Shown in pieces: positions 61,142 to 64,000 of a DNA stretch of 64,000 nucleotides. The translations under genes and the position numbers were made by a program. Source of the stretch: Fictibacillus nanhaiensis (GTDB lineage Bacteria; Bacillota; Bacilli; Bacillales; Fictibacillaceae); NCBI GenBank assembly GCA_017052515.1, contig JAFHKR010000037.1, positions 248,001 to 312,000 on the forward strand, given 5' to 3'. The notes under the pieces are model-generated. The model saw only the letters and a program-made list of their open reading frames with translations, was not told the DNA's origin and did not search any database. The stretch's first letter is position 1. Every line of letters starts with the position of its first letter.

Positions 61142-62164
61142 ATGAGCGAACATTCGAAGTACGACATTCGTGAATGGAAGAAAAAATTAGCACCATTTGA
61201 GCGCCCGCGTATATCAGCAAGTGTATGGCAGTTAGTTAATTCAGTAGGACCATTCTTGATTTTATGGGTATTGGCTTATTTGAGTTTAAATATATCATTC
61301 TGGTTGACGTTGCTCTGTGCAGTGCCAGCAGCCGGCTTTTTAGTTCGAACATTTATCATTTTTCATGATTGCACACACTATTCATTTTTCAAAAGCAGAA
61401 AAGCCAATCAGATCGTTGGAATTTTTACTGGTCTGTTTACATTTTGTTCGTATGAACAGTGGAAGAACAGCCATGCAACACACCATGCAACGAACGGAAA
61501 CCTCGAGAAACGTGGGGTTGGTGATGTATGGACTATGACGCTTCAAGAGTACGCAGAAGCTTCTTGGTTTAAACGTTTACAGTATAGAACTTATCGAAAC
61601 CCGATCGTGCTCTTCTTGATCGGACCATTATACATTTTCTTGATCGATTATCGATTTAATGCAAAAAATGCTTCTAAGAAAGAAAAAGTACATGTTTGGT
61701 TAACGAACATCGCATTAGTAACGATTGTATTAGCTGTTGGATTTACGATTGGATGGAAAGCTTTCTTACTTGTAGAACTTCCGATCTTCTACATTGCAAC
61801 GTTTTCTGGAGTTTGGTTGTTTTATGTTCAGCATCAGTTTGAGGATGGTTATTTTGAGAATAACGAAAAATGGAACTATGTTGAAGCCGCTCTTAAAGGA
61901 AGTTCATTTTATAAACTGCCAAAAGTATTACAGTGGTTTACAGGGAACATTGGTTTTCACCATGTGCATCACTTGAACTCTCGCGTGCCGAACTATCACT
62001 TGGAAAAAGCACATAAAAGTGATCCGCGACTTCAAGATGTACCAACGCTTACTCTACTTACTAGCTTAAAATCATTAACCTTTAAGCTTTGGTGTGAGCA
62101 GTCTAAGAAGTTTATCGGAAATCGTGATATTCGTAATTTTATCCGAAAAAATAGAGCAGCATAA
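61142..62164 (+). CDS. des: Membrane fatty acid desaturase
   Basis: 340 residues. Four to five helices carry the three histidine boxes of acyl-lipid desaturases: HDCTH (75-79), HATHH (111-115) and HHVHH (273-277), the di-iron ligands. B. subtilis Des (delta-5) has similar size and box spacing; it introduces cis double bonds into membrane lipids on cold shock. The DesK/DesR genes that control it there are not adjacent here, and I cannot identify a DesR site. AAAGGAG precedes the ATG; a terminator follows. Confidence 0.92.
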   Translation: MSEHSKYDIREWKKKLAPFERPRISASVWQLVNSVGPFLILWVLAYLSLNISFWLTLLCAVPAAGFLVRTFIIFHDCTHYSFFKSRKANQIVGIFTGLFTFCSYEQWKNSHATHHATNGNLEKRGVGDVWTMTLQEYAEASWFKRLQYRTYRNPIVLFLIGPLYIFLIDYRFNAKNASKKEKVHVWLTNIALVTIVLAVGFTIGWKAFLLVELPIFYIATFSGVWLFYVQHQFEDGYFENNEKWNYVEAALKGSSFYKLPKVLQWFTGNIGFHHVHHLNSRVPNYHLEKAHKSDPRLQDVPTLTLLTSLKSLTFKLWCEQSKKFIGNRDIRNFIRKNRAA

Positions 62165-62171
62165 ACATGAA

Positions 62172-62222
62172 GAGGTCACTCTCACTACGTTTAACTAAAA
62201 CGTGTGGGTAGTGGCTTTTTTA
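62172..62222 (+). terminator. Terminator after des
   Basis: GGTCACT-CTCAC-ACGTTT pairs with AAACGT-GTG-AGTGGC around ACTA, then TTTTTTA. An imperfect but long stem. Confidence 0.8.
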
Positions 62223-62247
62223 TTTATTTCTTTGACGGAGAAAAGGA

Positions 62248-62355
62248 ATGCAAGGCGAGCAAATAGGAGACTTCCTCCGTTATCTTGTAGACGCAGGCTT
62301 AAAGGTGTGCATTCTTTTTGAGGAAATCATCGGCATTCAAAAACAAACGAGATGA
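62248..62355 (+). CDS. Possible small protein (35 aa)
   Basis: A short frame between des and the ParB-like gene: MQGEQIGDFLRYLVDAGLKV, then a CILFEEIIG segment and a basic end. GGAG lies seven bases before ATG 62248. It is amphipathic and helical, with sensible composition. I do not recognise it; it could be real or chance. Confidence 0.4.
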   Translation: MQGEQIGDFLRYLVDAGLKVCILFEEIIGIQKQTR

Positions 62356-62432
62356 GATCTATAGGCACCTTTTATGTACTTACTTTCATAATATACATAC
62401 ATGATGACTCCACAAGAAAGAGGAGATATAGC

Positions 62433-62915
62433 ATGAAGTTGAATGTTCAATATATTCATCTAGCTAAAATCAAGCCGGATTACTCGATAAAATTAACGAA
62501 TCACGTAAAGATGCTTAAAAATCGAATGTGGGACTCTATGCATATGCTTGTAGTAAAAAAAGATAAGAAGAATGAATTTAGTATTGTATGCGGAAATGAC
62601 CGTTATGAATATTTAAAAAAACACACAAAAACGAATTACGCGCTATGTATGATTGATGAACGGCCTACAAAAACAGACATAAGTTACTGGGTGCAGTGTT
62701 TAAAAGGGACTAAAAAGAAAGAGCAAGAAAAAAATGAAAGTAAGGTGAGCCCAACCACTCTTTCAATCATTAAGTGTTTCGTGAAAGAGGAACCACGTTA
62801 TCATGATCTGTCACTACGCAAACGGTTAAAAGTGCTCTTACTTGCTGTTCGATATAAAAAAACAGTAATAGGTTCAATGAAGTCAAAAGTAGATGACTTA
62901 ATAAGTAATGATTAA
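62433..62915 (+). CDS. ParB-like domain protein (160 aa)
   Basis: 160 basic residues. The N-terminal 75 resemble the ParB/Srx-like fold: VQYIHLAKIKPDY, LTNHVKMLKNRMWDS, then MLVVKK, FSIVCGNDRYEYLKKH (the GxxRY block) and CMID. The C-terminal half is a basic helical stretch. It lacks the full HTH of chromosomal ParB. ATG 62433 has AGAGGAG; a 27-residue extension is rejected. Role unknown; it could bind DNA or CTP-like ligands. It converges on an XRE-like gene through a shared terminator. Confidence 0.6.
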   Translation: MKLNVQYIHLAKIKPDYSIKLTNHVKMLKNRMWDSMHMLVVKKDKKNEFSIVCGNDRYEYLKKHTKTNYALCMIDERPTKTDISYWVQCLKGTKKKEQEKNESKVSPTTLSIIKCFVKEEPRYHDLSLRKRLKVLLLAVRYKKTVIGSMKSKVDDLISND

Positions 62916-62917
62916 TA

Positions 62918-62954
62918 CAAAAAACAAGCACCTCATTGAAGTCTGAGGTGCTTG
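62918..62954. terminator. Bidirectional terminator between ParB-like and XRE-like genes
   Basis: CAAGCACCTC / GAGGTGCTTG, a 10-bp perfect stem. The minus strand has a clear T-run (TTTTTTG). Confidence 0.88.
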
Positions 62955-62956
62955 TA

Positions 62957-63184
62957 TTAGTTCATATCCCATAAATCACTAAGTTTAGTAGTAGGATCAA
63001 CCTTTTTCACTGCATATAATATCTTGCGTATACAAATCATTCTTGGGTTTTTATTTGGATTATAGGTGAGCTCCTCGATCGTTTGTCTTTCGATACCGGA
63101 AGTTCGGGTTAACCATTCAGTATCTTTATTATGCTGTTCGAGCCACATACCTAATTTGCTACGCTTCTGCTCCACTCTGTACAT
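62957..63184 (-). CDS. Small XRE-like DNA-binding protein (75 aa)
   Basis: 75 residues with a helix-turn-helix of the Cro/C1 type: KLGMWLEQHNKDTEWLTRTS, then GIERQTIEELTYNPNKNPR and a closing helix (ICIRKILYAVKKVDP) ending DLWDM, a common XRE end. No other domain. ATG 63184 is about 11 bases from GGGGG; a TTG at 63202 is possible. It probably represses transcription; the target is unknown. Confidence 0.78.
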   Translation of the reverse strand: MYRVEQKRSKLGMWLEQHNKDTEWLTRTSGIERQTIEELTYNPNKNPRMICIRKILYAVKKVDPTTKLSDLWDMN

Positions 63185-63419
63185 ATTCGATGATACCCCC
63201 AAACATTTTATTCACACATTTTATCTCTATAACTAAGGGGTACCCGTATTGAATGACAATTAAACCTAAAAACTTACATACGAATGAGTCTTTACTACTA
63301 AAAAAGATTTTTGATCTACAAAACACGTCAAAAAATTTCTTTTTCCGTAAAGTGTTTATAGGTATAAAAACCTATTGGTGCGTTAAGTTGATTTTTCTGA
63401 AAATTATTTTATTTTTTTG

Positions 63420-63429
63420 AAGTATACTT
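63420..63429. promoter_or_regulatory. Palindrome in the marR-type promoter
   Basis: AAGTATACTT is a perfect 10-bp palindrome 27 bases before the MarR-family start, overlapping a possible -10 (TATACT). It could be the autoregulatory operator. Not proven. Confidence 0.4.
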
Positions 63430-63455
63430 TATAGTGAAATAAGGTGGTGTTTACT

Positions 63456-63878
63456 TTGGAGGATGTCAGGGATCTGCTGCAGAACTTGAGTAGAAAATAT
63501 GAAACGTTGCAAAAGAATAGCTGTCGTTTAGTTGAAGAAGATTTGACTTTGGCACTTAGTCATATCCTTTATGAGATCAGTAAGCACTCAGAGCCTTCAA
63601 TGCAATTCATTGCAGAAAATATAGGTGTTGATATCACGACATTCAGCAGGCAAGTGAAATCCTTAATAAGAATGGGTCTTGTTGTGAAAAGAGTGAATCC
63701 AAATGACAAAAGAATTTCCATTCTACGATTGACAGAAAAAGGATTTCATACATTATCTCATCTGAATACGATCGTAAGCACACGTCTCAATCAAAATATT
63801 GAAGGACTCTCTGAATTTGAAAAAAACACGATCATGCAAGCTTTGAAAATATTAACAAAAGCAATCACTCACAAATAA
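63456..63878 (+). CDS. MarR-family transcriptional regulator
   Basis: 140 residues with the MarR winged helix: LALSHILYEISKHSEPSMQF leading into IAENIGVDITTFSRQVKSLI (recognition helix) and VVKRVNPNDKRISILRLTEK (the wing, DxR motif). C-terminal dimer helices follow. The ligand is unknown; there is no obvious redox cysteine in the sensor position apart from one near the N-terminus (Cys in KNSCRLVEE). Start TTG 63456 has AAGGTGG eight bases upstream; the GTGs before it overlap that site. Confidence 0.85.
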   Translation: MEDVRDLLQNLSRKYETLQKNSCRLVEEDLTLALSHILYEISKHSEPSMQFIAENIGVDITTFSRQVKSLIRMGLVVKRVNPNDKRISILRLTEKGFHTLSHLNTIVSTRLNQNIEGLSEFEKNTIMQALKILTKAITHK

Positions 63879-63880
63879 GA

Positions 63881-63916
63881 AAGAGTATCTGTAGAAAAAT
63901 CAGATACTCTTGTTTC
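63881..63916. terminator. Bidirectional terminator after the MarR-type gene
   Basis: AAGAGTATCTG / CAGATACTCTT with a nine-base loop, between two converging genes. Confidence 0.88.
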
Positions 63917-63926
63917 AATAAAGGAA

Positions 63927-64000
63927 TTATATGATGGCGATATCTTTATCTTTTTTAATGTTTATCTTTCCTTGCTGAAAGAAGAAAATGAACAAGCAGC
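63927..64000 (-). CDS. 3' end of a minus-strand gene (partial)
   Basis: The last 24 codons of a gene that enters the window from the right. The visible end is CLFIFFFQQGKINIKKDKDI and then AII before TAA: one hydrophobic segment followed by a basic tail, as at the end of a multi-span transporter. It converges on the MarR-type gene. No family call is possible from this fragment. Confidence 0.55.
   Translation of the reverse strand, partial: CLFIFFFQQGKINIKKDKDIAII

Overview
The window is chromosomal DNA from an AT-rich, endospore-forming, motile Bacillaceae. Most genes have recognisable Bacillus subtilis counterparts (cadA, csoR-copA-copZ, clpE, bpr, yvgN, mhq genes, yeaC/yeaD-like genes, ywqA). 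Sporulation is indicated by several Spo0E-like phosphatases, a YjcZ-like peptide and a multi-PAS sporulation-type kinase. My guess at genus is Fictibacillus or a near relative; this is an inference from overall gene style and cannot be proven here. I see no rRNA, tRNA, CRISPR, prophage or complete insertion sequence.

Layout. 1-2.8 kb: ABC-2 exporter plus an SGNH hydrolase on the minus strand. 2.9-10.3 kb: a DUF418 protein followed by a metal-efflux island (CzrA/CadC-type repressor and Zn/Cd/Pb ATPase, a VTT-domain protein, then CsoR, CopA and CopZ) with visible operators. 10.3-10.5 kb: a GC-rich interspersed repeat with a long internal hairpin. 10.8-15.2 kb: WrbA, an Sm-like small protein, a PAP2 phosphatase, small orphans, a 13-unit 20-bp tandem array and an MFS transporter. 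15.4-18.8 kb: a DJ-1-like protein lacking its cysteine, the azoR-nitroreductase pair, a YtzI-like peptide and an AlkA glycosylase. 18.9-23.3 kb (minus): an ATP-grasp ligase and a MoxR/DUF58/DUF4129 operon. 23.4-24.8 kb (minus): a 3D-domain wall protein behind a WalR box, and two Spo0E-like genes. 25-29.2 kb: a SNF2 helicase with its coupled partner. 29.3-36.1 kb: a membrane orphan, SDR, HU, histidine kinase, XRE regulator and secreted metallophosphoesterase. 36.3-38.5 kb: CheW plus chemoreceptor behind a SigD-type promoter. 38.5-41.4 kb: a second 20-bp array, YbjQ, GlcD and a BsuPI lipoprotein. 41.5-45.1 kb: CtsR-controlled clpE, a tiny holin-like toxin candidate and a cyclotransferase-fold protein. 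45.4-53.4 kb: a penicillin acylase-like enzyme, many small sporulation-type or orphan genes, a degenerate HPr, YitT, YjcZ, two more Spo0E-like genes and YvgN. 53.6-56 kb: an mhq-type dioxygenase/esterase operon and a frameshifted flavin reductase. 56.6-64 kb: bacillopeptidase F, a fatty acid desaturase, a ParB-like protein, XRE and MarR regulators, and the 3' end of a minus-strand gene.

How it fits together. Two regulatory themes run through the window. The first is metal homeostasis, with adjacent Zn/Cd and Cu efflux modules under their own sensors. The second is quinone/electrophile detoxification: azoR, the nitroreductase, the mhq dioxygenase and the mhq esterase are split between two loci 37 kb apart, and the two promoters share an identical 15-base core, implying one repressor. 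Short genes are unusually dense. Several below 60 codons (Spo0E-like, YjcZ-like, holin-like toxin) are found only by reading the gaps. I did not find a clear multi-gene undescribed system. The best leads are the paired 20-bp arrays, the hairpin-bearing repeat, the toxin candidate, and the two Sm-like proteins with low-complexity tails.
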